Below are positions 33,829-45,921 of a stretch of 64,000 nucleotides of DNA, piece by piece (the first letter of the stretch is position 1; every line of letters starts with the position of its first letter). Under the pieces are notes generated by a model, which saw only the letters and a list, made by a program, of their open reading frames with translations, searched no databases and was not told the origin of the DNA. The translations under genes were made by a program, and so were the position numbers. This DNA is from Coenobita brevimanus (lineage: Eukaryota > Arthropoda > Malacostraca > Decapoda > Coenobitidae): NCBI GenBank assembly GCA_032717465.1, contig CM064632.1:29103237-29167236 (forward strand). The letters are read 5' to 3'.

Positions 33829-35762
33829 GTTTCATTGGGCCAGGTTTTGGACATGCAATTTCTCCATTTTTCAATACCATACGAGTATGATGAAGAGCAT
33901 GAAACGGAATGCCTTGAACATAGTTTTACGAAACGCGTTCTGCCTGACGATTTTACTTTATGGGAAACCAGACACGGCGAAATGGTATCTCAGACGCTAG
34001 GAAAGCCCACGACAAGCTCAGTGAAATCACATGGTCAGACCCTTACAACGAAAGTTATGACAATGAACTGAAGGGGTTCCTTGTTGGCCACACAACACTC
34101 GCCTCAAGAACGGATGGTTCCGTCCTTGAAACGCTGGCACAGGTATCTCGTCCGCCATTTTCTAATTAACTCATCTATCTTTTTTTTTTTTTTTGTCTGT
34201 AGTTACAAGCCTTTTACACGCTTTGGAGTCCAACTGAATAAAATTCCCGACGAAATTAGCCGTATTTTATGAACACACACACAATCACACGCACGCACAC
34301 ACACACAGGTTCAACTGGAGTGACGCCGTGCAGGGAGGGAGGTGCAGGGGCAGGCAGGGGGTGAAGGGTCAGGGAATCCTGGGTAATTCTCACTACACGA
34401 CTCTATTTTAGACTCGTTGCGAAGGTTCATAATATTACAATTCCACTAACAGCATGAAAATTCTAAACACAACCTACTGTGTGTGTACTAATCGATGAAA
34501 CATGAGATCATTAAGATAATATTGCTAAATAGATAGATGCTTCCTTAATGAGACGCAGTCGCGGGTCCAAAATTCAGAAGGCGTCCTTTTCCGGCCATGC
34601 TATTCCCCCCCCCCCCACAACCACACTTGCCAGATGTATGATGTTTTATTTACACGATGTCAAGATTATGAATGGCCAATCGGTGGGATGGGCAGTTAAA
34701 ACAACATGATAATGCTCGATCAACGTGCCCAACAGAAGGTACAAAATATTTTCCTTAGTGACGATAGATGTCAGGATCAGAGCAGTGAGACGACACTGCA
34801 ACATTCACAAGCCACGGAGACAAAAGGAATATTAAATGGCTAGGCTATGCATGCAGGTTCAGAGACCGTTCTTTCGCAGGTTTTAATTGGCTCCCTCGCA
34901 TCGCCCCCCTAGGGTTTTAGTCCTGCATATAATACAGCGGTCATCTGTTAGACCTAACTCTTAATTACGATGACGTCTTCTTAGATGCCAATGCATCTCG
35001 TGGAGCGCCCCGGTCAGTCAGTCACGCCGAAGGATTATGAAACCCAAGGTGGTTCACTAGCGAAACTGCATACGGCGCTTCACTCTAACTCTCAAAAGAC
35101 TTCCACAAACAAGGTGCCTCACTAGCGAAGCCCAATATTTTACTTCACTTTCGTGACGCCCGATGTGGTCATGCATGTATCTAGCACTTCTCTACTTGAC
35201 AGATCTCCACTCCAAAGAGTGGAGGGCTACTGTATGTTCATGAGTTTCTTTTTACTTCCAAACTTTTTTTCTTTTTTATCTCGGCGCCATTCCTTTATTC
35301 CTTCAATAATTTCCAAAATTGTTCCTTGGGCCAATAGCTCCAGACACCATTTTTTTTTTTTTCTTCCTTTTAAAGGGATTTAGGGAATGAGATCAAACGT
35401 CAAAAATTGAGACCCAGTGCTTTTGTACGTTCATCAATCATCCTAGCAACTTGCTGTCAGTGTTCTGCAGCTGTCTGGAGACCATCTTACATTCCCCTGG
35501 CATGTTGACAAGCTTGTTTCTTGTCTGTTGCTGCCAGGTGATGGTATTCAACTTTCACAACCTTCACTATGATGACGTTTTTTGTTTTGTTCTTGTGGAT
35601 GATAGACTTACATAGTTTTGGAGAGCTTTTCGAAATTAACGGGTTAGATACAGCCTTCTTTAACCCATTCCATCCGATGACGTTACTATTTGCTTGTTTA
35701 TTTATCTCCTTATTTTGGTCCTTGTATACACTTCCATTCAGCTTGGGAGTGGCTTTTCGATA
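33829..35762. other. Non-coding, nothing recognised
   Basis: Nearly 2 kb of mixed sequence. GACGATTTTACTTTATGGG at about 33947 is a family P word. Short CA-rich and C-homopolymer (34606-34615) runs occur. The 151-codon + frame at 33616 is mostly microsatellite; its unique part resembles no family. Confidence 0.4.
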
Positions 35763-35793
35763 TCTATCTATCTATCTATCTATATATACAGCA

Positions 35794-35839
<46 letters not shown>

Positions 35840-35840
35840 C

Positions 35841-35881
<41 letters not shown>

Positions 35882-35922
35882 TGTATATATATATATATAC
35901 ATTGTGTGTGTGTGTGTGTGTA
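35763..35922. repeat. (TCTA)n, (TG)n, (TA)n compound microsatellite
   Basis: Adjacent tracts of TCTA, TG (about 17 units), TA, a TG return, and TA again. Tyr-Ile and Cys-Val frames are artefacts. Confidence 0.95.
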
Positions 35923-36179
35923 TACCCACGATAGGTAACTATAATACTTCCTCTCATGTAAAATGCTGCCAGGAATGTTGACTGGTCTCCTGCCCTTAAC
36001 CACTTCACTCCGATTACTTTCTTCTCTTCCTTTATTCATTCTTGGTATCACCGAATGATTTATTCCCTACTACCTGAACCTCACCCCCTCAAACTCAAAG
36101 TAACTCCTCATCCTCCCGTCCCTGGCTACCCCAACACAAAGTTACCCTAAATTACCTTATCATATTACACAACCAGCGT

Positions 36180-37000
36180 CCCGGTAGAGGGGGTGGGGTT
36201 GAGGAGAGGAGGATGGAGAAGGGAAGAGAAGTGGGCGTGAAAAAGAAAGAACAAAGAGGTGAGAAATAAGAGAAGAGGAGAGACGGAGATAAGGAAGGAA
36301 GGAGAGTGGAGGGAACTGGATGGAGGGGAGAGGGGGAGGGAGTGGAAACAAGAGGGGGAAGGAGAGAGTACTGCAGGGCGTGGACGGGAAGGGAGGAGAG
36401 GAGAATGAAGAAGGGAGAAAGGGAGAGACGAGAACAGGAAGGTTGGAGGGAGGACGGAGAGAAGGGGAGAGAAGTGAAAGTAAAGATGAGCGGAAGAAAA
36501 ATATGTGGGGAAGAGGAAAGGAGAAAATAGTTGAGGGAAAGCGAGAGGAGTGGAGAGAAACGGAGAAGAGTTGAAAGAACTGAAGAGGAGATGACTGAGG
36601 AGAGACGGAAAAGAGGGGAAGAGAGAGGACTGGAAACAGGAGACGTGTGGAGGAAAGGAGCAAGGCAACGGAGGAAAGAGAAGTATAGGAAGAGGTGAGA
36701 GAAATAGTGGAAGAAATGGGAGAAGAGTAGAGGAAGGGGAGGGGAGAGAAGTGAAGAAAGAGGGGGGGATTAAGAAGAAGCATGAGAAAAGAGTGGAGGG
36801 AAAAAAGAAAGGAGTTAGGGAAGAGATAAGAGATGGACGGAGGAAGGAAAGACAACAGAAGGGAGGATAATGGAAAAAGAATTTAAAAAAGATACAAGAT
36901 GCAGAAGCAGGTGAAGTAAAGAGAAGAACGAATGAAGAGGGAAAGTGTAAAATAGAGATGAGAGTGAGGCTGTTGGAAGAAGAATGAGACCAAGAACAAG
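36180..37000. repeat. Purine-rich (GGA/GAA) tract
   Basis: Over 800 bases of nearly pure A/G on the + strand, with no strict period. The 231-codon minus-strand frame is Ser/Phe/Pro/Leu low-complexity and not a gene. Confidence 0.9.
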
Positions 37001-37919
37001 GTGAAGAGATGAGCGGCCGTATTCTATGTGGTGTAGGAGGCTTCGTTGCACCTCTTCGTTTGTGATTTATTCTGCATATTACAACTTAACCTTTTCTCGC
37101 TTTAATATCACCGTATTTTTCATCTATAACATAAATTAAGGTTGTTACTGTTGTTGTTGTTGTTTTACCCCTGTTCGTCTGGTAGGCAAGTGCTTCTGTG
37201 GGGCCATTCTGAAGGTACAGCACAGTACATACTGTACACCGTGTAGGGATCCGGCTCCTCCATGTGGTGTGCAGCGCCTCACCAGGGAGGTCTTTCCCAC
37301 GGCGAGGTGCAGGGTAATATTGAGGAAGTTTGGCTCCTGGGTACACGCCGCGGCTCGACGCAGGGAAACAGTGCCACCGCGTGTAGGCTCCTCGCCAGAG
37401 CCATACAAGAGTGTACCTAGATGTAGTGTGCTAAATCAATCACGTTAACCTTTTCGTACGTAATTAATGTATCAATATCGACAAATTTGCAGCAATAATA
37501 TACAACAGAATACTGAAGGGTAATTTGCAGGTTACAATACTGAGAACATAAGAAGAGAGGACAACTGCAGTAGGTCGGTTGGCCTAGAAGAGTAACTGAA
37601 CTACTAGAATGAGATAAAGACAGCAAAGAAGAAGGCTCTACCAAGCCGCTTTTGTCAGGAAGAGTCTATGAGAGAGAGTGTGTGGTGATGTGGTGGGAGG
37701 AGAGAGAACTACAAACTGAGCAGGAACAGAAATGTCTGGAGGTCCTTTAGTAGCATTTAGTTGAGGCCATCCCTCACAAGATGTGGGATCAGGCAATAAC
37801 ACGTGGACTAAAAAAAAAGAAAAAAAAAAAACTAAGCTAAAAAAAATAAAAATAAAAATTCTGGAACGAAATGTTTCAGAAAGAACATGGAAACTGAGAA
37901 AAAACCATATGAATCTAGA

Positions 37920-37920
<1 letters not shown>
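37001..37920. other. Non-coding; lone fold-back arm, otherwise nothing
   Basis: 37015-37070 carries a lone arm of family F (GTATTCTATGTGGTGTAGG, AGGCTTCGTTGCACC). 37160-37410 is GC-rich and unique; its frames overlap on the minus strand without a recognisable domain. A-rich from about 37800. Confidence 0.4.

Positions 37921-37957
<37 letters not shown>
37921..37957. repeat. Poly-A tract
   Basis: 37 consecutive As. No LINE or SINE body is evident on its 5' side, so it cannot be assigned as a retroposon tail. Confidence 0.9.
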
Positions 37958-37958
<1 letters not shown>

Positions 37959-38260
37959 GGGGGAGGGGCAGGAAATCCAAACAAACGGTTTAAAACAGAA
38001 GGTGGAGAAAAGGGTTATTAATAACAGATTGGAAAAAAAGACATGTTAATAAGTCCTAAAAGTGAAACCTGAAAAAGAACTGAAAAGAATGAACAAGAGA
38101 GTAGAAGAGAAAATGTACAAGAAAGGAGACGGAGAGAAGTAAAAAAAGAGAGAGAAAGAGGATGATGAGAAAAAGGCAAGCGGGAGAAGAAAGAGACAAG
38201 GAGAAGGAGGTGATAGAAGAACTGGAGGAGGCAGAAAGGATGTCAGAGCGGATGACACAC

Positions 38261-38468
38261 TTAACCCCTTCAACCTGGGAACTTTTTTATAATAAATTTT
38301 TGTACCTACCAGACGATTTAATCCAATTTAAGGAAGACGTCGTCTGTAGGGGCAAATGACGACCATATCCATCCCCGCCTTCAAAAAAAAAAACTCTCTT
38401 AAGCCGAACAGAATCGTCTGGAAGCAGCAGGAACATAACCAGAATCGTCCTCGTTGTGAAAGGGTTAA
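38261..38468. mobile_element. TTAA-bounded MITE (family P), best copy
   Basis: Begins TTAACCCCTTCAACC and ends GTTGTGAAAGGGTTAA, so TTAA stands at both ends inside inverted termini. Internal inverted repeats CCAGACGATT (38311) and AATCGTCTGG (38412) point towards each other. TTAA with CCC..GGG termini is the known signature of piggyBac-type elements; assignment to that superfamily is inference. 208 bases, no coding capacity. Confidence 0.6.
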
Positions 38469-38942
38469 TGAAGGCTAATCTAACCCCTCCAGTTCAAGCA
38501 GCTTCCCCTAGCTAGAATAATATCGGCAGGAAATAGTAAGAATAAACTGAAAAATGACCAATGGCTCATAAGTATGGCTGGAGGGAGATGCATAAACTTA
38601 TGACAGCATGTCCAGCATTGTGCAAAGGGTTCATTTACGAGGAGGAGCAACCCATAAGCTAGACAGCAGGTCAACAGGTCACCTCCTCCTCATGAATGGC
38701 GACATATCTATTATTTTTGCTGACTACAGACGATATATATTGAATTTACAGAAGACTACCAGAAGTTAATGGGTTTAAGACCTACACATGAGGCTGAGAT
38801 AGTTGAGTCCCTCCCCATCCCTTCTGCTGCTATCAAACCATTTAATTCAGGGTAGGAGAGCATCCCGCGAAAAAGCTGTGTCTAACCCCTCCCCTCCAAA
38901 TCGAAGAGTCTCTTCTAAACTGAATCAAATCCTACGAGGGTA
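38469..38942. other. Non-coding; possible further family P fragments
   Basis: CTAACCCCTCCAGTTCAAGC at about 38480 and CTAACCCCTCCCCTCC at about 38882 resemble family P ends, but no paired ends could be matched. Confidence 0.35.
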
Positions 38943-38959
38943 TCAACAACAACAACAAC

Positions 38960-39022
<63 letters not shown>
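38943..39022. repeat. (CAA)n(CA)n microsatellite
   Basis: Six CAA units then about 30 CA units. Confidence 0.95.
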
Positions 39023-39027
<5 letters not shown>

Positions 39028-39246
39028 GTCATAAAACCCTTCAGGGATACTTCTACATTTGTTAGAATATATTATATATATCCATCCATCCACCATCCAA
39101 TCCTACATTGCCCCATGAGGAGCGTAGAAGCCCGGGACTAAGCAGTTGGTCCCGACATTTAAGATGAGAGTGACCAGCCTCTCTCATCCCTGAGTGGCAT
39201 TACATGAGCAATCAACCCCAACTACCTCTTGGATATAAACTATATA

Positions 39247-39248
<2 letters not shown>

Positions 39249-39329
<81 letters not shown>
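39249..39329. repeat. (TA)n microsatellite
   Basis: About 40 TA units. Confidence 0.95.
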
Positions 39330-39332
<3 letters not shown>

Positions 39333-39450
39333 TCCAAAATCGGTCATTCTTTCCTCCTCTTATTCTGGGCGCTTTGGCGTATTCTCTTCCGAGTCCCTTT
39401 TAATGATCGCGACTAGATCCAGCGAAATTGCAAGCTAAGTGCCGCAAAAT

Positions 39451-39494
<44 letters not shown>

Positions 39495-39616
39495 CACACA
39501 CACACACACACACAAAATGCGTCTCCAATGACTCTAATCTTAAACCTCTCTCGTCTTGGCAGCAGAATGCAATTAGTATGACCAGATGCTTCCTCCCCCG
39601 TTCCTGCAAAACAAGC

Positions 39617-39657
<41 letters not shown>
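39451..39657. repeat. (CT)n(CA)n ... (GA)n microsatellite cluster
   Basis: CT tract at 39451-39492, CA at 39496-39514, and GA at 39619-39657. The CT and GA tracts are inverted relative to each other with about 125 bases of unique sequence between. Confidence 0.9.
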
Positions 39658-39659
<2 letters not shown>

Positions 39660-39744
39660 TAAGTGCTGCAAGGAGGGATATTACTGGATGAAAGGCACTG
39701 AGTGAAAATGGAAAGTGTTGAGGGACTGTCGGAAATTCTGAAAT

Positions 39745-39835
39745 CTCTTCCATGACGTCCTTTTTTTATTTATATATAGTTCTTGCTGCCATTAGACGAT
39801 TTAATTTGTTTGCGGAAATCTCTCCCACAGAAATG

Positions 39836-39878
<43 letters not shown>

Positions 39879-39955
39879 CACTGGTCTCCATCAAGAAAGA
39901 TCTCCCCGACTGTAAGCTAAGAAGAGAGAAAAGCTGCCTGTGCTGAAGGGGTTAA
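39745..39955. mobile_element. Probable family P element interrupted by (CA)n
   Basis: Contains ATTAGACGATTTAATTTG at 39790 and ends GCTGAAGGGGTTAA at 39955. A (CA)n tract occupies 39841-39876. The left end could not be fixed. Confidence 0.4.
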
Positions 39956-39989
<34 letters not shown>

Positions 39990-40100
39990 TGGCCTTGTTC
40001 TGGTGGACTTACGATGATCTCTGTTACTTCTTCATTATTAGTTAATTTAGGTGTTCGTAGTACTAATAATTTCTTTTATTCTATTACACCCGCGCTAGCG

Positions 40101-40101
<1 letters not shown>

Positions 40102-40186
<85 letters not shown>
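40102..40186. repeat. (GT)n microsatellite
   Basis: About 42 GT units. A short CT-rich run precedes it at 39956-39989. Confidence 0.95.
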
Positions 40187-40189
40187 CAT

Positions 40190-40663
40190 TACAAAATAAC
40201 TCAAAGTTTTGACTGGCTTTAACAAAACTTGGTGGAAGGGTTGAGGGTCAGCTTTTGAGTACACATACTGCTTTTGAGAACAAGAGGTCAAAGGTCAAGA
40301 TCACAGGGCTTAGTCAAACAATGACCTGGCAAAATCAGCTTAAACAGTTCTTACCCCATTTATATCTAACATGGAGGGGGGGGGGTTAAGAAAATGGAAA
40401 TAACGAAGTGATCAAAATATGAAAACAATCAATCATTGCTTAAGCTTACAAGGCAAGGTCAAAGTTCAACCCGCGTCGGTGTGTTAACAATATAAGTCAG
40501 CTTTGATCTTATTTGGATTAAACTTGTTGAAATGTTGAAGATCAGTCAAGTAATCAAACTGTTTTTGAGAACAACAGTTCAAAGGTCAAAGTCAATTTAC
40601 AAGGTTGACTAAAAAGGTTTACCCCTGCACAGTTTTTTACTTTATACACTGATTTTATTCGCC
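40190..40663 (+). repeat. AGGTCA-rich dispersed repeat, copy 3 left part
   Basis: Same unit phrases as 1610-2330: AAAACTTGGTGGAAGGGT, TTTTGAGAACAA and clustered half-sites. A perfect one-base-spaced direct repeat lies at 40285-40297. The repeat is interrupted at about 40664 by a LINE 3' end and resumes at about 41195. Confidence 0.65.
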
Positions 40664-41145
40664 CCTGTGTAGAGTACAACTCTCAAGGGAGGCACCCAAC
40701 ATACAGCTTTTCGTACTAGGGTGGAGTCAAAGGCTTTTCATCCCATTAACTCTCCTCCTCTTACTGGCTCCCTTTAACCTCTGTCTTTTCGCCGCGCTGT
40801 TACATCTTTATCTCTTTTCTATCGCTGCTTGAATGGTTAATTTCCTCTGAATGTCTGCCTACATCCCTCCACCAAAACGGCGGGTATGTAGCACCAGTCA
40901 AGCAGCGAACTCTCATCAGTTTTCTGTCCAACTCTCTAATGCAAGAGTTAACCGTTACTCCCAGTCCATGCATGCAACAGATCAACACTGGAACTGTCTT
41001 CCTCCAGTATTTTAAACGCAGTGTGTCCAGGCATCTCGAAATGAACGGATCTTGAATTTGGCTATTGTTTTGTTTTCCTTTGAAGGAAAAATCTTGCGGG
41101 CTTCTGGTCTTTTGTTCCTTCTTCCTTGCATAAAAAAAAATAAAA
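40664..41145 (+). pseudogene. LINE 3' end, same family as 25766-27240, + strand
   Basis: The + strand repeats the C-terminal part and 3' end of the LINE that hosts the nested retrovirus: the LSNSLMQELTVTP segment near 40920-40960, then FLQYFKRSVSRHLEMNGS and a stop at about 41053, then noncoding sequence ending CTTGCATAAAAAAAAATAAA at about 41145. This uninterrupted copy shows what the nested locus looked like before insertion. The RT domain is missing. Confidence 0.8.
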
Positions 41146-41194
41146 GCAGGTTTATCAGATGCAGAGTAAAACAAAGATTACGAGATTCCATTCT

Positions 41195-41435
41195 GATAAT
41201 GTCAATGGTCAAGGTCACAGGGAATGGTCAAAGTCAAGTTCACTAGGCTAAGTCAACTAAAAACGTGTCTGCTCCGATCTGAATCAAAGTTGACTGAATG
41301 GTTAAGGGTTTGTCAAAAGTAAATTAATTCGAGTTTGAGAGTAATCTGTCGAAGGTCAAGGTCACAGGACAAAGTTAAATATCCGGCCCTTAGACCAGTT
41401 GGTGGGCGCGGTGTTGCAGGGAGTGCTCCTTCTTG
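41195..41435 (+). repeat. AGGTCA-rich dispersed repeat, copy 3 right part
   Basis: Continues with GGTCAAGGTCACAGGGAATG, GTCGAAGGTCAAGGTCACAG and the family end phrase CCAGTTGGTGGGCGCGG (41396), matching CAGTTGGTGGGCGTGG at about 2296 in copy 1. Confidence 0.65.
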
Positions 41436-42484
41436 TTACTTATTTTTTCCCTGAAATCGACTTACCATTACACTATCTGTGTCAGTCTGTCTGTCTACCA
41501 ATCTGTTTGTCTAGGTTCATCTGATCATAACTGCCATGTCTCATAATCATCATCATCATCATCATCATCATCATTATCACCATCATCACTATAGATATCG
41601 CCATTACCATAAATATCATCGTCATAGTTATCCTATCCCAGGATCGCGCTAATTCTTCCTGTGTGATTAACACCCGGTTCAGTCCAAACGAGTATTCGCT
41701 GTTAAAAGTATGTTTTTAATTTGTCTATTTTTCCAGACTCAGTTCTCTGTCGCACTGTGTATTTTGGGTCCAGATATGTTTCAGTGATTCATCCATGCTT
41801 CAGTATCTCTGCTGGATCTACGGCTTGTGATATCCACGTCGTTATCTATATCTATCTACGTATCTATCCCCCATTTTTTCGACAGCCTGTACCCGCGGCG
41901 GCAAACAAGGGAACCCCTGGTGATAAAATGGTTTTAGGAAGACAATAACGCAACCAGGCTGATTCATTATGGTCATTTTTGGCCAGCCTGGAGCGGCTCC
42001 CTTAATTACATTTTTGATGGCGTCTCTTCCGCCTGAGATATTGTTAGGGGTCGTGTGGGGAGAGGGAAGGAAGGGTAGGGGTGAGAGGGGGTAGGGGAGG
42101 GGAGGAGAGGCAAGTGAGATATTAGGGGAGAGAGAACTTGACATGGGAATGAAAGAGGGGTTAGGGAGGAGTTAGGAGTGGGACTGAGAACACCTGGGGG
42201 AGATAAAGGGAAAGAAGTAGTGAGGAGGAAGGGAAGGGGCGGGGGAGGAGACAAGATACTTTATCTTGGTTAGGGAACACAAAATTATATTGATGGTTTT
42301 AGAAGAACAGTACCCGTCAGGAAGAGCATACATACTGTAGAACGATCAAAACGGAAACATGGCAGCTCAAAAGACATCCATATACTCTGCACCGATCTAG
42401 AAAACCTTTATATCCCACTGGCATATACCAGAAAGCAGCATCTACAGCTACATCGGGCACTGAACACTCCTTCTTCACCATTCA
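41436..42484. other. Non-coding; (CAT)n and G-rich stretch only
   Basis: A (CAT)n tract lies at about 41547-41590. A GGGGA-rich purine stretch covers about 42050-42250. No gene seen. Confidence 0.5.
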
Positions 42485-42785
42485 TTACCTATCAACATCA
42501 CTTCCCCCATAACTCGGAGTCCTTTTTCTCTCTCTCCTAACCCCATCCATAGATATTCTTAACAACCAAGAGGTCGTAACACAATCTTGTCTTACACCAA
42601 TACTGAGTATTACCCCACTTGGACACCCGCTTACCCCTTCACAAGCCTCCAAAGTGTCATCACAGCTCTTAACAGCATTCAACAGCGTTTCATTCACACA
42701 ATACATATGCAAAAATTTCCTTAATCCCACTCTCTGATCAAGCTTATGTACATTTTTTTCCATATTCATAAATGCCACAAATACT
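42485..42785 (-). pseudogene. LINE reverse-transcriptase core fragment
   Basis: A 97-codon minus-strand frame shows a decayed RT palm. AFMNMEKNVHKLDQRVGLRK aligns in style with motif A of arthropod LINEs, though the usual Asp-containing AFxDLxKAYD is altered. LLNAVKSCDD follows, then a motif B-like VRQDCVTTSWLLRISMDG in which the usual GxRQGCxxSP is degraded. The catalytic YADD box is absent because the fragment ends. Probably the same lineage as 18775-19670. Confidence 0.7.
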
Positions 42786-42899
42786 TACCTACTACAAATT
42801 TATCCGCTCAGTCTTCCAGGTGTATTTATGCTCACTGATTAATATGTAGGTGACCAGTGTGGTTGATAGTGTCACCGGCTGCGCATCGATGATATTCAC

Positions 42900-43081
42900 A
42901 AGACTGATGCCCACTCATTTCCCCTCTTCCTCTTTTTCATTCCTCGTTCCCCCTCATCCTCTTTCCACTCCCTCTTTTTCTCCTCATATATCTTTAATTC
43001 TTCCTCCTCCTCCCCTCCTTCTCCACTTTCCCTCCTCATCTTTCTCTTTCCCAATCTCCATACCTCGTTCAGTATATACTC

Positions 43082-43171
<90 letters not shown>

Positions 43172-43172
43172 C
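42900..43172. repeat. Pyrimidine-rich tract followed by (TA)n
   Basis: TCC/TTC-rich from 42910 to about 43070, then a (TA)n tract at 43085-43169 with one CTA interruption. Confidence 0.9.
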
Positions 43173-44554
43173 CTTCTTCTCTTAACCCCAGTCCTAATAA
43201 AGATACATACTCGTAGAACAGAATAGGTAAGTAAATAAACAGTGCAGAATTTCCAAGCTATCAGCAGATACCGATCAGACTGTCACCTTCTTGTCCCTTC
43301 CTCTTCACGTTCATCACAAAATCATAACTACATTACTGCTTCCTTAACTTCTTCTTCTTCTTCTTTACAACGTCCCCTCCGCCTCCTCCTGTTCCTTCTT
43401 CCTAACTCCTTCTCGTCCTTTCTATTCCTTCTTCTCTTCCTACCTCTTCCTCCCTTTCTCCTTTACAAGCTTCCCTCTAACTAACCCTTGTTCTTCCATC
43501 ATGCTCCTCCGTCTCCACCGTTTTTCCCCTCTTTTCCAGTTTAATCCGTACTCACCTCAACATCACTGTCATCACCACGTAGCGGATGGTGCCGACACGC
43601 CCAGTAGCCTTAACAAACACCTTTGCGAGTATGACTCCCAAATATAAATCGTTTTAACCCTTTACTAGTTTCTATCCTTTACCTTTGAGTGTTTCTGTTC
43701 CCAACACCACCACCAAAGTAAGCTAAAACATAATATGCTAAACTACCGGTTCCTCCCTGTTCTTTTTTCCTTCTTCAAATGGTTTGTCTCTAAACTGACA
43801 TAAGCAATAATCTTTTCATTTGCAGAGAACCTTCCAGTCTCCAGCAGGTATGATTCTTGGAAAAGACAGATTCGTCGCACTCTCCGTAAGAAATTCAGGG
43901 ATATAAGAACAGTATCAAAAGTACAATTTACTTCCTACTATAGCCAAGGCCCCGCTTACCTTACACGGGTACAAGAAGGTCTTCTAAAAAGTCCTCTTGC
44001 TTTTTCTATTTTCTTTTAATCAAGGCAACTAATAAAAAAAAATATATATATATAAATGTATGCCGTAGGGATGCCACTGTGGGAAAAAAAAAGAAATCAA
44101 AAGACAGTATTAGCGTATGGTACTGTACCGTAACCCAATCCAAACACTGTATTATTGTTTACTGCAATACAAGTGTTATTGTGGTGTAGCAATTATATAA
44201 CTGTAAGTGTACTTCTGGAATAAAAGTGCTGTGGATACTGGTCCTCATTTTTCCTTTACCATATAATATATGAAATATGTCATTAAAAAAAAGGCATTTA
44301 TTTCTTATGTGTGTAATACTGCCTCAACTTTCTTTTTTTTTTTTACTGTCGTCACTTCACACATTCATACTTTATTACGAAATATATCTTCCATAATTCT
44401 TAAACATGTAAAATAAACTGCAGTATGAATAAAATCTTTGAGGTCTTCACGTCTCCTGGGAATTAAGTCAGTGAATGGCATCTGGAAGGTGCTGGCGTAA
44501 GAATAATGAGTACTGTAGCCCTCTCTTCTTCTACTCCTTCTTTATATCATCTCC
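43173..44554. other. Non-coding, nothing recognised
   Basis: About 1.4 kb, pyrimidine-rich at first (43340-43500), then AT-rich. TTTTAACCCTTTACTAG at about 43653 is at most a weak family P word. No gene; the contig ends here. Confidence 0.4.
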
Positions 44555-44654
44555 NNNNNNNNNNNNNNNNNNNNNNNNNNNNNNNNNNNNNNNNNNNNNN
44601 NNNNNNNNNNNNNNNNNNNNNNNNNNNNNNNNNNNNNNNNNNNNNNNNNNNNNN
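44555..44654. other. Assembly gap (100 N)
   Basis: Exactly 100 Ns. The sequence immediately to the right is already inside the repeated 19.3-kb block. Confidence 0.99.
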
Positions 44655-45030
44655 AAAAGGGAAGAAGGTGAAGGGGAGAGTGTAGTGAAAGAGGATAAGG
44701 GAGGAGGAATATGGGGGGAGAAGAAGGTGGTGGAAGAGGGGAAACATGGGAAAAGGGGAGAAAGGAGGAAAGGGGGAGAGAAGTGGAGGAATGGGGGAGA
44801 AGGGAGGAATGGGGGAGAAGGGAGGAAAGGGGTGAGAAGGAAGGAAAGGGGGAGAAGGGGGAGAAGGAAGGAAAAGGGGGAGAAGGGGAGAAGGAAGGAA
44901 AGGGGGAGAAGGGGGGAAAGGGGAGAAGGGAGGAAAAAGGGGAGACAAACGGAAGGGGGATGTGAGGGAAAGGGAGATGGAAGGGCAAAAGAAGAAAGAG
45001 GAGGGGGAGAAGGAATGCTATACTGTAGAC
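44655..45030. repeat. Purine-rich tract (copy B)
   Basis: Counterpart of 13404-13770, with several differences in G-run length. It borders the gap. Confidence 0.9.
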
Positions 45031-45921
45031 GAGGAGGCCTAACTCGGCTCTCGTCAACACACTCCTCGGGGAGGAAGAGAGGGAGGAAGAACGGAGGAGA
45101 AGTACTGGAGGGAAGACGCCGCGGAAAAGAGGGGAGGAACTCAGGAAATATCGTTGTAAATTTTTGGAAACAAGTTGCCATTTGTGTCACAGCAAAAAAA
45201 AAATAAATAAATAAATACTGAGACACTGTTAAGTTCTATGAGAAGAAAATGATTATTGGGAATCTTTGTATACAAAATTTTATTTCTTGTTTCTGTTTAC
45301 TACGCACTCGGCTAAACACTGAGTTCTTCAATCCGGTCACAGGTTATATAGATTGCTGCCGCCTCCAGACGATTTTATTCAGTTTTGCCGACACCAATGT
45401 AATGAGAACGAACAAACAAACGAAGAGGAAAAAGGGAGGGGTGAATGAACGGTTTCATTAACTGCATGAAGTGTTGCAGAAGTTGAGAAAGATGAAACAG
45501 TCTGTGGGTTACATAAGGAAGGGGGCGACCCCTGATGCTGTGGAGTGGATGCTGTGGAGAGCAACTGCTGGCCTCACGCTACGACTCTCTCCTCGCGTGG
45601 CTGCTGTATCAGGCGACTGTGACGTCACTCACAGCAGTGGTCGATCCGGAGACTGCTTGGACTCACTGCTGCCGGCGCAAGGAGTACTGGACGTGGTCAC
45701 TTTTGTGGTCGCTTGGTGCGTCACGCTACTGGTGGTGGAGCCGGTGGCGCTGCAGGAGGACTTCTGGAGTTGAACTGGTGTGGTAGGTGGCTTTATTCAT
45801 TAAGGTGTAAAGGACCTAGAAGAAGTTTAGTTAAATCCCAGGGGTTGGTGCCAGGATGACAGTCCAACCAATGGTATTTGCAGACGTACTGATGGACGTG
45901 ACATCCACCCCACACGCTCGT

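Noticed and set aside
36160..36855. 231-codon minus-strand frame, and similar long frames in other purine tracts (13045-13740, 28174-28509, 44531-45226)
   Set aside because: Low-complexity translation of G/A-only DNA; some extend through the N gap as X residues. No start context, domain or conservation.
37229..37375. U1 snRNA-like segment (TCTTTCCCACGGCGAGGTGC)
   Set aside because: The likeness to U1 stem-loop II covers only about 35 bases; the 5' splice-site-pairing sequence and Sm site are not convincing. A covariance-model search would settle it.
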